A DNA stretch of 53,100 nt. It comes from Aliihoeflea sp. 40Bstr573 (lineage in GTDB: Bacteria; Pseudomonadota; Alphaproteobacteria; Rhizobiales; Rhizobiaceae). Under the pieces are notes generated by a model, which had not been told where the DNA came from, searched no databases, and saw only the letters and a program-made list of their open reading frames with translations. Within the stretch, counting starts at the first letter, position 1; every line of letters begins with the position of its first letter. Where the stretch lies: NCBI RefSeq assembly GCF_024105655.1, contig NZ_JAAAMH010000020.1, forward strand, positions 1-53,100. Direction: 5' to 3'. The position numbers were made by a program, and so were the translations under genes. Of the stretch, positions 26,043 to 34,640 are shown piece after piece.

Positions 26043-27134
26043 ATGGTGAAACGGCAGATCGTGCTGGTCGGCGGCGGGCATACGCATCTGCAGATCGTCG
26101 AGGCGTTCGGCCGGCGACCGCTCGACGGCTGGCACGTCCTCCTCGTTTCGTCCGAGCGAACCACCGCCTATTCCGGCATGGCGCCAGGCGTCATAGCTGG
26201 CCACTATCATCCAGATGAACTCGAAATCGACCTTGAGAAGCTCTGCGCTGTGCACGCCATCCCGTTTCGCCGCGGCCGGGCCATCGGTATCGACCGACGC
26301 GCGCGGCGGGTCGAGCTGGAGGACGGCTCGGTCGTCCCATATGATCTCCTGTCGCTCGATGTCGGCAGCGTGCCTGCGACGGCCCGCATTCGGAGAGCGT
26401 GCGAACACGCGCTGCCGGTGAAGCCGATCGGCACGTTCCTTGGGCGTCTCGAGCCCGCCCTCCAGGCGCGAGCCGACCATGCCCGCGTTACGATCGTCGG
26501 CGGTGGGCCGGCAGGCGTCGAGATCGCACTCGCGCTCCACCATCGCCTCGGCGCGCGAGCCGCCTTGTCGCTCGTCGCTGCAGGCGCGATTCTGGAAAAC
26601 CATCCGCCGCGTCTGGGCAACCATTTCCGCGAGTTGCTTGAACGACGACGCATTGCCTTGATCGAAAACGCGGCCGTCGATTCCGTCCGGTCCGACGCCG
26701 TCTGCCTTACGGACGGGCGAAGTCTGGCCTCCGACCTGACCCTTCTGGCGACCGGTGCCGCCCCGCCCGCCTGGCTTGCGCGGACCGGCCTCCAGCTTGC
26801 GAACGGCTTCCTCGCGGTTCGCCCAACGCTGCAATCCCTGTCCGACCCCGATATTTTCGCTGCTGGAGACTGTGCCGAGATCGCGGGTTATCCGCGGCCC
26901 AAGGCGGGCGTTTTTGCCGTGCATGCCGGGCGGCCGCTTGCGCGCAATCTGCGCGCCCGCGCTGAAGGCCGGCCGCTGCTTGCGTGGTCACCGCAGAAGA
27001 ATTATCTCGCACTCCTTGCCACCGGCGCGAAACATGCAGTGGCCGTGCGCGGCCGATTCTTCGTCGCTGGCCGTTGGGTCTGGTTCCTGAAGAACTGGAT
27101 CGATCGAAGCTGGGTTCGCCGCTTTACACCTTGA
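26043..27134 (+). CDS. FAD-dependent pyridine nucleotide-disulfide-type oxidoreductase (SelD-associated family)
   Basis: This 363-residue flavoprotein has two nucleotide-binding motifs: VLVGGGHTHLQIVEAF near residue 7, and VTIVGGGPAGVEIALAL near 148. A late ATG-type FAD block reads PDIFAAGDCAEI. The TAYSGMAPG segment is characteristic of the NDH-2-like family often fused to or next to selenophosphate synthetase. Here it stands alone, with no selD nearby and no selenocysteine genes visible. GGGGAGG precedes the ATG. The redox partner and substrate are unknown. Confidence 0.8.
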   Translation: MVKRQIVLVGGGHTHLQIVEAFGRRPLDGWHVLLVSSERTTAYSGMAPGVIAGHYHPDELEIDLEKLCAVHAIPFRRGRAIGIDRRARRVELEDGSVVPYDLLSLDVGSVPATARIRRACEHALPVKPIGTFLGRLEPALQARADHARVTIVGGGPAGVEIALALHHRLGARAALSLVAAGAILENHPPRLGNHFRELLERRRIALIENAAVDSVRSDAVCLTDGRSLASDLTLLATGAAPPAWLARTGLQLANGFLAVRPTLQSLSDPDIFAAGDCAEIAGYPRPKAGVFAVHAGRPLARNLRARAEGRPLLAWSPQKNYLALLATGAKHAVAVRGRFFVAGRWVWFLKNWIDRSWVRRFTP

Positions 27135-27165
27135 TCCACTGAACGCGCGCCCCCTCTTGACGCGG

Positions 27166-27198
27166 CTTCTGGTTCGCGCCAGAAGTGGTATGACCACT
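27166..27198 (+). promoter_or_regulatory. FadR/GntR-type operator with adjoining inverted repeat
   Basis: AGTGGT-ATG-ACCACT at 27184-27198 is a perfect palindrome containing TGGTATGACCA, the form TGGT-N3-ACCA recognised by FadR-subfamily regulators. It lies 22 bases before the TTG start of just such a regulator. Directly upstream and sharing two bases is a second perfect inverted repeat, CTTCTGG-N6-CCAGAAG (27166-27185). Autoregulation of the whole TRAP operon is the likely role. Confidence 0.75.
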
Positions 27199-27220
27199 GT
27201 AAGGCCACTGGGAGGACGAA

Positions 27221-27973
27221 TTGCTTTCGGAGGGAGCGGAGGAGCTGCTCGGCACGGAAAAGGTGTTCGCGTATTTTCGCGAACAGCTACTGTCCGGCGC
27301 GCTTAACGCCGGCGACCGGCTGCTCGGCGAGCGCGAACTGGCGCTGCGCCTCGGCGTGTCGCGGCCGGTTCTGCGCGAGACGCTGCGCTCGCTTGCAATG
27401 CTCGGCTTCCTCGATATCCGCCACGGCAAGGGTGCCTATGTTCGCCATGCAGACGTGTCGGTTCTCACCGACTTCTTCACCTTTTGCCTCGCCCAACAGC
27501 CGGACATTCTCGACGATGTCATGGAGGCGCGCGTCGCGATCGAATGCCAGGCGATCCGCCTTGCCTGCGACCGCGCCAGCGCCAGCGACATCGAGCGGAT
27601 CGGTGGACTGTTGCAGACGCTTCGCGAGACCCTGCATGACCCGGTGGCCGGCGCCGAGGCGGATTTCGCCTTTCACATGGCGCTGGTCGAGGCCGGCCGC
27701 AGCCCTGCTCTGATCATGCTCTACCAGTCCATCTCCGAGCTCTTGCGCCGCAGCCACGTGCAGCGCCGCCGTCAGACGACGGTCGTGCCGGACATCCGCG
27801 ATTCCCTTTTCGAGGCGCACCGCGAGGTGTTCCTCTCGATCGTCGAGCGCGACGGCGATGCCGCCGACCGCCGCCTGCGCGATCACTTCGCCATCGGCGA
27901 TGAGCTCCGCCGCAAGAGCTACATCGCTGAGTTCACGCAGACTGCGGCGATCAATCGAGACCAGTCCATCTAG
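27221..27973 (+). CDS. FadR-subfamily GntR transcriptional regulator
   Basis: This 250-residue protein has an N-terminal winged helix (about 10-77; GERELALRLGVSRPVLRETL is the helix-turn-helix) and a C-terminal all-helical FCD ligand domain (about 88-230) with the conserved metal-site histidines in DFAFHMAL, EAHREVF and RDHFAIG. The start codon is TTG at 27221, five bases after GGAGG. It heads a five-gene unit with a TRAP transporter and RpiB and has its predicted operator just upstream. FCD regulators usually sense the small organic acid or sugar acid carried by the linked transporter. Confidence 0.88.
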   Translation: MLSEGAEELLGTEKVFAYFREQLLSGALNAGDRLLGERELALRLGVSRPVLRETLRSLAMLGFLDIRHGKGAYVRHADVSVLTDFFTFCLAQQPDILDDVMEARVAIECQAIRLACDRASASDIERIGGLLQTLRETLHDPVAGAEADFAFHMALVEAGRSPALIMLYQSISELLRRSHVQRRRQTTVVPDIRDSLFEAHREVFLSIVERDGDAADRRLRDHFAIGDELRRKSYIAEFTQTAAINRDQSI

Positions 27974-27986
27974 GGAGGAAATTCAA

Positions 27987-28979
27987 ATGTTCCATTCGCG
28001 CATCCTGAAACTGCTTGCCGCGACTGCGGTTGCCGTCGGCGTTGCTGCCGGCGCCCATGCTGCCGAACTGCGCTATGCCCATGTCGGCGCCGAAGGCGAC
28101 ATCCAGACCATTTTCGCCGCCGAAGCGGCTGAGGGCATTGCCGAGGCGACGGACGACGCCGTGACGGTACAGGTATACCCTGCCAGCCAGCTCGGCGGTG
28201 TCGCCGAGATGGTCGACGGTGTGCGCATGGGTTCCATTTCGATGGGCCATCATGACTTCGCTTCGCTCGCTCGCATCGTGCCCGAGGTCGCCGCATTCAA
28301 CGCCCCGTTCATCTATCGCGACGGCGCGCACGCGCTCGCCGCGACCGATCCGGAAACATCGCCCGCCTTGCAGGCCATCAACGAGAAGCTGGTCGCTGAA
28401 GGCGGCGTGCGGATCATTGGCCGCATCTATCGCGGCGCGCGTCACATCTCGTCGAATTTCGAGGTCAAGTCGCCGGAGGATCTGGCTGGCAAGCCTTTCC
28501 GCGCCGTCCCGCTCGATCTGTGGGTATCGATGGTCAAGGGCTTCGGCGCAACGCCGACGCCGGTCGAGGTCGCCGAACTGCCCACCGCGCTGATGACGGG
28601 TCTCGTGGTCGGCCAGGAAAACCCGCTGACGATGATCACTGCAAACAAGCTTTATGAAGTGCAGTCGCACATCGCCATGACGGGCCATATGCAGGCCGTC
28701 CTCGCCGTCTTCGTGAATGAGGAAGTCTGGCAGGGACTGGAAGAAGAGCAGCGTCAGGCCATCACCGACGTGCTCGAGCGTGAGGCGCAGGAATCGCTCG
28801 CCCTGGCGACCGAGTCCGAGGCCCAGTTGGTCGAGGAAGTGAAGGGACACGGAATGACCGTCATCACCGAAGCCGAAGGCCTCGATCTCGAAGCCTTCCG
28901 CAGCCAGGTGCTGGAGCAGATCCGTGCCGATTTCCCGTCCTACCAGACGTATATCGAACAGATCGCAGCCGTCGAGTAA
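27987..28979 (+). CDS. TRAP transporter periplasmic solute-binding protein (DctP family)
   Basis: This 330-residue protein has a signal peptide of about 25 residues ending in AHA. The DctP fold follows: LRYAHVGAEGD, VQVYPASQLGGVAEMVDGVRMGSI, and a conserved arginine region GRIYRGARH that contacts substrate carboxylates in the family. It delivers substrate to the membrane subunits encoded next. The ATG at 27987 has AGGGAGGA upstream, 13 bases after the regulator stop. The ligand is probably a sugar acid or other carboxylate. Confidence 0.88.
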   Translation: MFHSRILKLLAATAVAVGVAAGAHAAELRYAHVGAEGDIQTIFAAEAAEGIAEATDDAVTVQVYPASQLGGVAEMVDGVRMGSISMGHHDFASLARIVPEVAAFNAPFIYRDGAHALAATDPETSPALQAINEKLVAEGGVRIIGRIYRGARHISSNFEVKSPEDLAGKPFRAVPLDLWVSMVKGFGATPTPVEVAELPTALMTGLVVGQENPLTMITANKLYEVQSHIAMTGHMQAVLAVFVNEEVWQGLEEEQRQAITDVLEREAQESLALATESEAQLVEEVKGHGMTVITEAEGLDLEAFRSQVLEQIRADFPSYQTYIEQIAAVE

Positions 28980-28999
28980 GGCAGGCTGAAGTCTTGCTT

Positions 29000-29027
29000 G
29001 CCGGTGGCGGCGCCGACCGCCGCCGGC
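29000..29027 (+). promoter_or_regulatory. Intercistronic hairpin after the TRAP binding-protein gene
   Basis: An 11-bp stem (29000-29010 with 29017-29027, one G-U pair) with a 6-base loop lies between dctP and dctQ. There is no T-run, so it is more likely an mRNA-stabilising or partial attenuation structure that raises binding-protein expression over the permeases. Confidence 0.5.
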
Positions 29028-29047
29028 CCTTCGGGAGGGTTGAGAAA

Positions 29048-29512
29048 ATGGTCATCGTCAAGCGCGCATTGGGCGCGTTCTGCGTGCTCGTGCTTGTCGC
29101 GCTGGTCGCCGTGCCGTTCACGCAGGTCATCATGCGAGACGTGTTCGGCGCCGCAATCATCGGCGCGGAGGAGTTCACACGGTTTCTGCTGATCGTGCTG
29201 GTCTTTACCGCCTTCCCGCTGGTCGTGCTCGATCACGAGAACATCGTCATGGCCGAGTTTCTGGATGCGATGCCAACAGTGCTCCGCAAGGTGCTCACCT
29301 TTGTCATCACAGCGGTCGCAGTCATTGCAGCGGGCTTCGTCGCTTATGTCGCCTGGCAGACCATCTTCCGGAACCTCAACAACGCGACGCCGACCCTCAA
29401 GATTCCTTTTTGGCTGTTCCTCGGCGCGACCTTCTTCGGCTTCGCGGCCGCGACACTCGGCCATCTGATCGACCTGCGCCATCCGCCGCGCGAACAAACC
29501 AAGGTGCTTTGA
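29048..29512 (+). CDS. TRAP transporter small permease (DctQ family)
   Basis: This 154-residue membrane protein has four predicted helices, the normal DctQ topology, with FTQVIMRDVFGAAIIGAEEFTRFL as the family block between helices one and two. I chose the ATG at 29048 because GGGAGGG lies eight bases upstream; the frame extends to 28994 through the intercistronic hairpin. It stabilises the large permease and binds the substrate-loaded DctP. The large permease begins two bases after its stop. Confidence 0.86.
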   Translation: MVIVKRALGAFCVLVLVALVAVPFTQVIMRDVFGAAIIGAEEFTRFLLIVLVFTAFPLVVLDHENIVMAEFLDAMPTVLRKVLTFVITAVAVIAAGFVAYVAWQTIFRNLNNATPTLKIPFWLFLGATFFGFAAATLGHLIDLRHPPREQTKVL

Positions 29513-29513
29513 C

Positions 29514-30788
29514 ATGGGTCTTGCAGTCATCGGCGCCTTTCTGGTCCTGTTCATCGCCGGCTTTCCGGTCGTCTATGCCATTCTCGTTCCCTCGATCGCC
29601 TATGTGCTGATCGAAGGCCTGCCCTACGGTTTGCTCGTCCAGCGTATCACCTACGCGCTCGACTCCTTTCCCCTGGTCGCCGTTCCGATCTTCATATTCG
29701 TCGGCAATCTGATGAACTCGGCCGGCATCACCGACCGCATCTTCCGCTTTGCCGACACTGCCGTCGGCCGGTTCCCGGGCGGCCTCGCACAGGTCAACAT
29801 CTTTTCCAGCCTGATCTTCTCCGGCATGTCAGGTGCGGCGCTCGCCGATGTCGGCGGGCTTGGCCGTATCGAGATCGCGGCAATGAAGAAGAAGGGGTTC
29901 ACGGGGCCGTTCTCGGCGGCCGTCACCGGCGCGTCCGCGGTCGTCGGGCCGATCTTTCCCCCATCGATCCCGCTGATCGTCTACGGCTCGGTCACCAGCG
30001 TCTCGATCGTTCAGCTTCTTCTTGCAGGCATTGTGCCGGCGCTGATCTGCGTCGCGCTTCTGATGCTGACGACCGTGTTCCTGTCCTACCGCTACAACCT
30101 GCCCCGCGCCGAGCGCTGGCCGACCTTGCGAGAACTGGGGGGCGATCTGCTGCCGGCGCTTCCGGCACTGCTGGCCCCGGTTCTGATGATCGCCGGAATG
30201 CTGCTCGGACTGTTCACCCCGACCGAAGCTGCTGCGGTGACAGTTGTTTACGTTCTCGCGATCAGTGCGATTTTCTATCGCGACCTTACCCTCGAACACC
30301 TTTGGCAGGCCCTGATTCTGACCGTCAAGAGCACGAGCGCGATCCTGATAATCGTTGCGGTCGCAGCCCTGTTCGGTTGGATCCTCGCCGTGGAGCAAAT
30401 ACCGCAGGATTTCGCGCGTTGGATCCTTCAGTTCTCGACCAATCCGATCGTGCTTCTGATCATCGTGAACCTGATCTTTTTCATTGCCGGCATGTTCCTT
30501 GATTCAACGACCGCGACCTTGCTTGTAGTTCCGGTCATCGCGCCGCCGATGATACTGGCAGGCATCGATCCGGTTCACCTCGGCATCATCACCATCTTCA
30601 ATCTGATGTTCGGCCTGCTCACGCCGCCCATGGGGCTGTCGTTGTTCCTGTTGTCGAGCATTGCCAACGTCTCGCTCAGGCAGTTGCTGCGTGCATTGGT
30701 GCCCTTCTACGTGCCGCTTCTTGCCACGCTCGTCATCATCACCTTCTGGGAAGGCCTCGTCCTGTGGCTTCCCTCGATGCTTCGCTAA
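29514..30788 (+). CDS. TRAP transporter large permease (DctM family)
   Basis: This 424-residue integral membrane protein has about twelve hydrophobic segments. Family landmarks are FPLVAVPIFIFVGNLMNSAG, SGAALADVGGLG, and FPPSIPLIVYGSVTSVS, which belong to the sodium-coupled transport core. It imports the DctP ligand using the sodium gradient. The gene starts one base after the DctQ stop and is followed by RpiB after 21 bases. Length is normal for the family. Confidence 0.9.
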   Translation: MGLAVIGAFLVLFIAGFPVVYAILVPSIAYVLIEGLPYGLLVQRITYALDSFPLVAVPIFIFVGNLMNSAGITDRIFRFADTAVGRFPGGLAQVNIFSSLIFSGMSGAALADVGGLGRIEIAAMKKKGFTGPFSAAVTGASAVVGPIFPPSIPLIVYGSVTSVSIVQLLLAGIVPALICVALLMLTTVFLSYRYNLPRAERWPTLRELGGDLLPALPALLAPVLMIAGMLLGLFTPTEAAAVTVVYVLAISAIFYRDLTLEHLWQALILTVKSTSAILIIVAVAALFGWILAVEQIPQDFARWILQFSTNPIVLLIIVNLIFFIAGMFLDSTTATLLVVPVIAPPMILAGIDPVHLGIITIFNLMFGLLTPPMGLSLFLLSSIANVSLRQLLRALVPFYVPLLATLVIITFWEGLVLWLPSMLR

Positions 30789-30809
30789 GATCAAAGAACT
30801 GGAGTCCAA

Positions 30810-31256
30810 ATGCGCATCGTAATCGGTTCTGACCATGCCGGCTTCCCATTGAAGTCCACCATCGTCGAATATGTGAAATCCCTCGGTCACGAGGTCGAGG
30901 ACGTCGGATCGTTCGATCCCAACCCGGTGGACTTCCCCGACATCGCCCGCCAGGTCACCGACAAGATCACCGCCGGTGAAGCCGAGCGCGGGTTGATGGT
31001 CTGCGGCACCGGCGTCGGCGCCTCGATTGCCGCCAACAAGGTCAAGGGCATCCGCGCTGCCGTCTGCCACGATGTCCATTCTGCGCATCAGTCGGTCGAG
31101 CATGACGACGTCAATGTCATGTGCATCGGTGCGCAGATCGTCGGGCCCTGGCTCGCCAAGGATCTGGTCGAATCCTACCTCAAGGCCGAATTCTCGACCG
31201 ACGAGGACTTTCGCCGTCGTGTCGCCAAGCTTGCCGACATGGACGCCGGCCGCTGA
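30810..31256 (+). CDS. rpiB: RpiB/LacAB-family sugar-phosphate isomerase
   Basis: This 148-residue isomerase has the RpiB phosphate site SDHAGFPLK at 7-15 and the catalytic loop VCGTGVGASIAANK with C65 and T67. The later His block reads EHDDVNVMCIG. It interconverts an aldose and ketose phosphate such as ribose-5-phosphate and ribulose-5-phosphate, though members of this group also act on erythrose, allose or other sugar phosphates. Its position as the last gene of the regulator-TRAP operon suggests a catabolic role for the imported compound rather than only the pentose phosphate pathway. Confidence 0.88.
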   Translation: MRIVIGSDHAGFPLKSTIVEYVKSLGHEVEDVGSFDPNPVDFPDIARQVTDKITAGEAERGLMVCGTGVGASIAANKVKGIRAAVCHDVHSAHQSVEHDDVNVMCIGAQIVGPWLAKDLVESYLKAEFSTDEDFRRRVAKLADMDAGR

Positions 31257-31290
31257 AGGCAGATCGAGCGCCATCGATGCGGTGACGCTC

Positions 31291-31329
31291 CGATGCGGCG
31301 GCGCGAATTGGGGCCGCGCCGCCGCATCG
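31291..31329. terminator. Long GC hairpin between convergent genes
   Basis: A perfect 15-bp stem (31291-31305 with 31315-31329) and a 9-base loop lie between the rpiB stop and the convergent carboxypeptidase stop. No T-run follows on either strand, so it may be a Rho-assisted or mRNA-end-protecting hairpin rather than a classical terminator. Confidence 0.6.
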
Positions 31330-31350
31330 TGCGTTTGAGGCCTCGAAAGC

Positions 31351-32262
31351 TCAGCGCATCGGCGCGAGCAGCGCCTGCTGCGGCACCGGGCGCGGTGCGG
31401 CAGTGGCCGTCACGGATCCGGCCATCGGCATGTACTGCTCGATGAGCTGTTCCATGTGCGAGTTGCGGCTCTTGGCCGTCTCGCCGCCCATCACCACCGC
31501 CACCAGTCTGCGCCCCCCGCGCTCCACCGAGGTCGCAAGGTTGAAGCCCGAAGCGCGGATATAGCCCGTCTTCAGCCCATCGACGCCCGCCACGCGGCCA
31601 AGCAGGTCGTTGTGCCCGCGAATGGTCTTGCCGGCATAGCTGAATTCGCGATTGGCGAAATAGTGGTAGTGGTGCGCAAAGCGCTTGTTGAGCGCGATCG
31701 ACAGCAACGCCATATCGCGCGCCGTCGTCTGCTGACCGGCATCGGGCAGGCCCGACGCGTTTCGGAACGTGGTCGAACTCATGCCCATCTGTCGTGCGCG
31801 CTGTGTCATCATCGCCGCGAAATTGGATTCGGTCCCGCCGAGAAACTCGGCCGTCGCCACCGCCACGTCGTTCGCCGAGCGAATGATCAGCGCGCGGATC
31901 GCAGTGTCGACGTCGATCGTCTCGCCCTTGCGAAAGCCGATCTTGGTTGGCACCTGCCCGCGAGCATGGTCGGAGACGGGAATGAGCGTCTGCTTGTCGA
32001 TACGCCCTGAATCCAGCGCCTCGAACATCATGAAGATGGTCATCATCTTCGTCAGCGAGGCAGGATAGCGCAACTGGTCGGCGTGGACGGAGTAGAGGGC
32101 ACGGCCTGAACCGACGTCGACCACGATGGCCGCGTATTTCTCCGACGGAATCGGCGGCGGCGGTTCGGGCAGAACCGAGGTCGAGCATGCGGACGCAAGC
32201 ACCGCAAGCGCGAGGAGCGCCGCAACGGGCGACCCCAACGCACGCCTCAAAAACCCGCCCAT
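31351..32262 (-). CDS. D-alanyl-D-alanine carboxypeptidase (S11 family), lipoprotein-like
   Basis: This 303-residue penicillin-binding protein trims the terminal D-Ala of peptidoglycan peptides. The three active-site motifs are present: SLTK at 69-72, SAN at 128-130 and KTG at 230-232. The N-terminus is a signal sequence ending in a lipobox-like LASAC (C26), so it may be a lipoprotein. I preferred the ATG at 32262 because GGGAG lies eight bases upstream; two earlier in-frame ATGs (32328, 32298) have no ribosome site. The protein lacks the long C-terminal domain of DacA/DacC, as is common for shorter S11 members. Confidence 0.88.
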   Translation of the reverse strand: MGGFLRRALGSPVAALLALAVLASACSTSVLPEPPPPIPSEKYAAIVVDVGSGRALYSVHADQLRYPASLTKMMTIFMMFEALDSGRIDKQTLIPVSDHARGQVPTKIGFRKGETIDVDTAIRALIIRSANDVAVATAEFLGGTESNFAAMMTQRARQMGMSSTTFRNASGLPDAGQQTTARDMALLSIALNKRFAHHYHYFANREFSYAGKTIRGHNDLLGRVAGVDGLKTGYIRASGFNLATSVERGGRRLVAVVMGGETAKSRNSHMEQLIEQYMPMAGSVTATAAPRPVPQQALLAPMR

Positions 32263-32340
32263 CCGCAAAGCTCCCGCAAAACCATGTCCCCGTACCATCG
32301 TTCTGCACGAGGCATGGTTAAGCGGCAATGAAGAACGACG

Positions 32341-33474
32341 TTACTTCGCGACCCCGCCCCAGATCGCCTCGGCTGTCTTGACGACGAGGTCGAGCTTGCG
32401 GCGCTGGTTGTCGAACGAGATGGAATTGCCTTCTTCGGTGGAGGCAAAGCCGCATTGCGGCGCGATGCCGAGCTGTTCGAGATCGGCATATTTCGCCGCC
32501 TCGTCGAACTTGCGCTTCAGTTCGTCGAGCGTCTCCATCTCCCCGGTCTTGGTGGTGATGAAGCCCGGCAGCACGCGCTTGCGTCCCTTCGGCAGAAGGC
32601 GCAGCGGCTCGAGCCCGCCGGCGCGCTCGCTGTCATATTCCATGAAGTAGATGTCGACGCCGGTCTGGTTGAAGACCGCGTCCGCCGCCGGGTCGTATGC
32701 GCCTTCAGCCGCGTGGGTGGAGCGGAAGTTGCCCCGGCACATATGCATGCCGATGACCATGTCGTCCGGCCGGTCCTTGATCGCGTCGTGCATCATCTTC
32801 GCATATTGCTCGATCAGCCAATCGGGATCGGTGCCCTGTTCCTTCTGCGCCGCCCGGTGCTTCGGGTCGCACAGATAGGCGAAGAAGATGTCGTCCATCT
32901 GCAGATAGCGGCAGCCGGCATCGTAGAACGCATTCACCGCCTTGGCATAGGTCTTCGACAGGTCCGCGAAGAGCGCTTCGGGATCGTCGCGATATTCCTT
33001 GGGGTGGATGTCGTCCTTGGCCGTGCGGAAATGGCAGCAGCTCGGACCGGGGATCGAGATCTTCGGCATCACCTTCGTCTTTGAGGCGACGTAGCGAAAA
33101 TGGTCGAGCATCGGGTGATCGTCGGGAAAGTCGAGCTTGCCGGTGATCGTCGGGAAGACCGGCCGCAGCTTGACGCCGGCGAAGGCGACGCCCTTTTCGG
33201 GCGCACGCTCTTCCATGTCGAAGCCGTCGAGCCCGCCCATGAAATCATAGTGCCAGAAGGAGCGGCGGATTTCGCCGTCGGTGACGGTCGGCAGGCCGGC
33301 CTCCTCCTGCATGCGGATCGCCTCGTCGATCGCAGCGTTCTCGATCTCCTCGAGTTCCTCGGCGGCGATCGCCTTGTCCTCGTAGAACCGCTTGCGCGCA
33401 TCCTTGACCGATTGGGGCCTCAAGAGGCTCCCGACATGGTCGGCGCGGAAGGGCGGTTTGGCTGTCGCGGTCAT
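32341..33474 (-). CDS. MetE-like cobalamin-independent methionine synthase C-terminal family protein
   Basis: This 377-residue protein corresponds to the C-terminal catalytic half of MetE (YxjG/YxjH group). It starts with FRADHVGSLLRP and keeps the zinc ligands as HMC in IGMHMCRGNF, a downstream Glu in YFMEYDS and Cys in PQCGFAS. Full MetE is about 750 residues; the short forms transfer methyl groups using other donors or act on methylated thiols. AGAGGA precedes the ATG. It is divergent from the orphan TRAP binding protein, with a 124-base spacer. The real methyl donor is unknown. Confidence 0.84.
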   Translation of the reverse strand: MTATAKPPFRADHVGSLLRPQSVKDARKRFYEDKAIAAEELEEIENAAIDEAIRMQEEAGLPTVTDGEIRRSFWHYDFMGGLDGFDMEERAPEKGVAFAGVKLRPVFPTITGKLDFPDDHPMLDHFRYVASKTKVMPKISIPGPSCCHFRTAKDDIHPKEYRDDPEALFADLSKTYAKAVNAFYDAGCRYLQMDDIFFAYLCDPKHRAAQKEQGTDPDWLIEQYAKMMHDAIKDRPDDMVIGMHMCRGNFRSTHAAEGAYDPAADAVFNQTGVDIYFMEYDSERAGGLEPLRLLPKGRKRVLPGFITTKTGEMETLDELKRKFDEAAKYADLEQLGIAPQCGFASTEEGNSISFDNQRRKLDLVVKTAEAIWGGVAK

Positions 33475-33559
33475 AGCAGTCCTCTAAACAAAAATCCTGG
33501 CGCGTGTGGCTACCATGCGAAAGTGGCGTCGGCCAGCGGCTTCCAAGCCGGAAAGTTCT

Positions 33560-33572
33560 ATCGTATAACAAT
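33560..33572. promoter_or_regulatory. GntR-like palindrome overlapping a possible -10 box
   Basis: ATCGTATAACAAT fits the dyad AT-N-GT-N3-AC-N-AT, which matches the GT...AC core of FadR-type operators. It lies 27 bases before the ATG of the binding-protein gene. It overlaps TATAAC (33564-33569), a possible -10 element with TTCCAA 17 bases upstream. No regulator gene is adjacent. Confidence 0.45.
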
Positions 33573-33598
33573 CATAGGACATGTTTAGGGAGGAACCC

Positions 33599-34627
33599 AT
33601 GTTTAGCTTGAAAGCCTTGACTGCCGGCTTTGTCGCCGTTGCAGCTTTCACCAGCGTCGCCGGCGCGCAGGAAATCACGCTCCGCCTTCACCAGATGCTG
33701 CCGCCGCAGGCCACCATTCCGGCCGAGGCGCTGAAGCCCTGGGGCGCCAAGGTTATGGAAGAATCCGGCGGTCGCCTGAAGATCGAGCAGTATGACGCGA
33801 TGGCGCTCGGTGGCACCCCGCCGCAACTCGTAGATCAGGTCGCCGACGGTGTGGTCGACATGATCTGGACGGTCATCGGCTACACGCCGGGCCGCTACCC
33901 GACAACGGAAGCCTTCGAGCTGCCTTTCATGGTGACGACGGGCGAGGCGACCTCGAAGGCCTTCCATGAATATTGCGAAAAATACTGCATGGAAGAGTTT
34001 GCGGGCATGAAGGTCATCGCCTTCCACACCCACGGCCCGGGCCTCATCCATTCGAAAAACCCGATCGAGAAGCTGGAGGACATGCAGGGCGTCAAGATCC
34101 GCGGAGGCTCGCGCACGATCAACCAGATGCTCGAAGCGCTGGGTTCGACGCCGGTCGGAATGCCCGTCCCGGCCGTCTCCGAGGCGCTGTCGAAGGGCGT
34201 GATCGGCGCGACGACCATTCCTTGGGAAGTGACACCATCGCTGCGCGTTTCCGAACTCGTCAAGAACCACACCGGCTTCACCGGCGACGAGGGCCTCTAC
34301 ACGCAGACCTTCGTCTTCGCGATGAACCAGGCGTCCTACGACGCGCTGCCCGACGACATGAAGGCCGTGATCGACGCCAATTCCGGTATCGAGGCCGCCG
34401 CCATGTTCGGCCGCGTGATGGATTCGGGCGATGCGCGGGGCCTGAAGATCGCGCAGGATCTTGGCAACAACATCATCACCCTCGACGAGGCCGAAACCCA
34501 GCGCTGGAAGGATACTGCCGCGCCGCTGATCGACGCCTGGATCGAGGAGATGAATGGCAAGGGCATGGACGCCAACGCCATGGTCGAAGACGCCCGCGCG
34601 ATGATCGCCAAGCATCTCGGCTCCTGA
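33599..34627 (+). CDS. Orphan TRAP transporter solute-binding protein (DctP family)
   Basis: This 342-residue protein has a signal peptide ending about residue 22 (VAGAQ), followed by a DctP fold with ITLRLHQMLPPQATIP, LGGTPPQLVDQVADGVVDMI and a conserved RGGSRTINQML segment. The ATG at 33599 has GGGAGGA upstream. No small or large permease gene follows; the gene ends in a strong terminator. It may use the DctQM pair of the operon 4 kb upstream or a distant one. The ligand probably differs from that of the first binding protein, because the two are only distantly similar. Confidence 0.87.
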   Translation: MFSLKALTAGFVAVAAFTSVAGAQEITLRLHQMLPPQATIPAEALKPWGAKVMEESGGRLKIEQYDAMALGGTPPQLVDQVADGVVDMIWTVIGYTPGRYPTTEAFELPFMVTTGEATSKAFHEYCEKYCMEEFAGMKVIAFHTHGPGLIHSKNPIEKLEDMQGVKIRGGSRTINQMLEALGSTPVGMPVPAVSEALSKGVIGATTIPWEVTPSLRVSELVKNHTGFTGDEGLYTQTFVFAMNQASYDALPDDMKAVIDANSGIEAAAMFGRVMDSGDARGLKIAQDLGNNIITLDEAETQRWKDTAAPLIDAWIEEMNGKGMDANAMVEDARAMIAKHLGS

Positions 34628-34640
34628 TAGCCGACATTGA

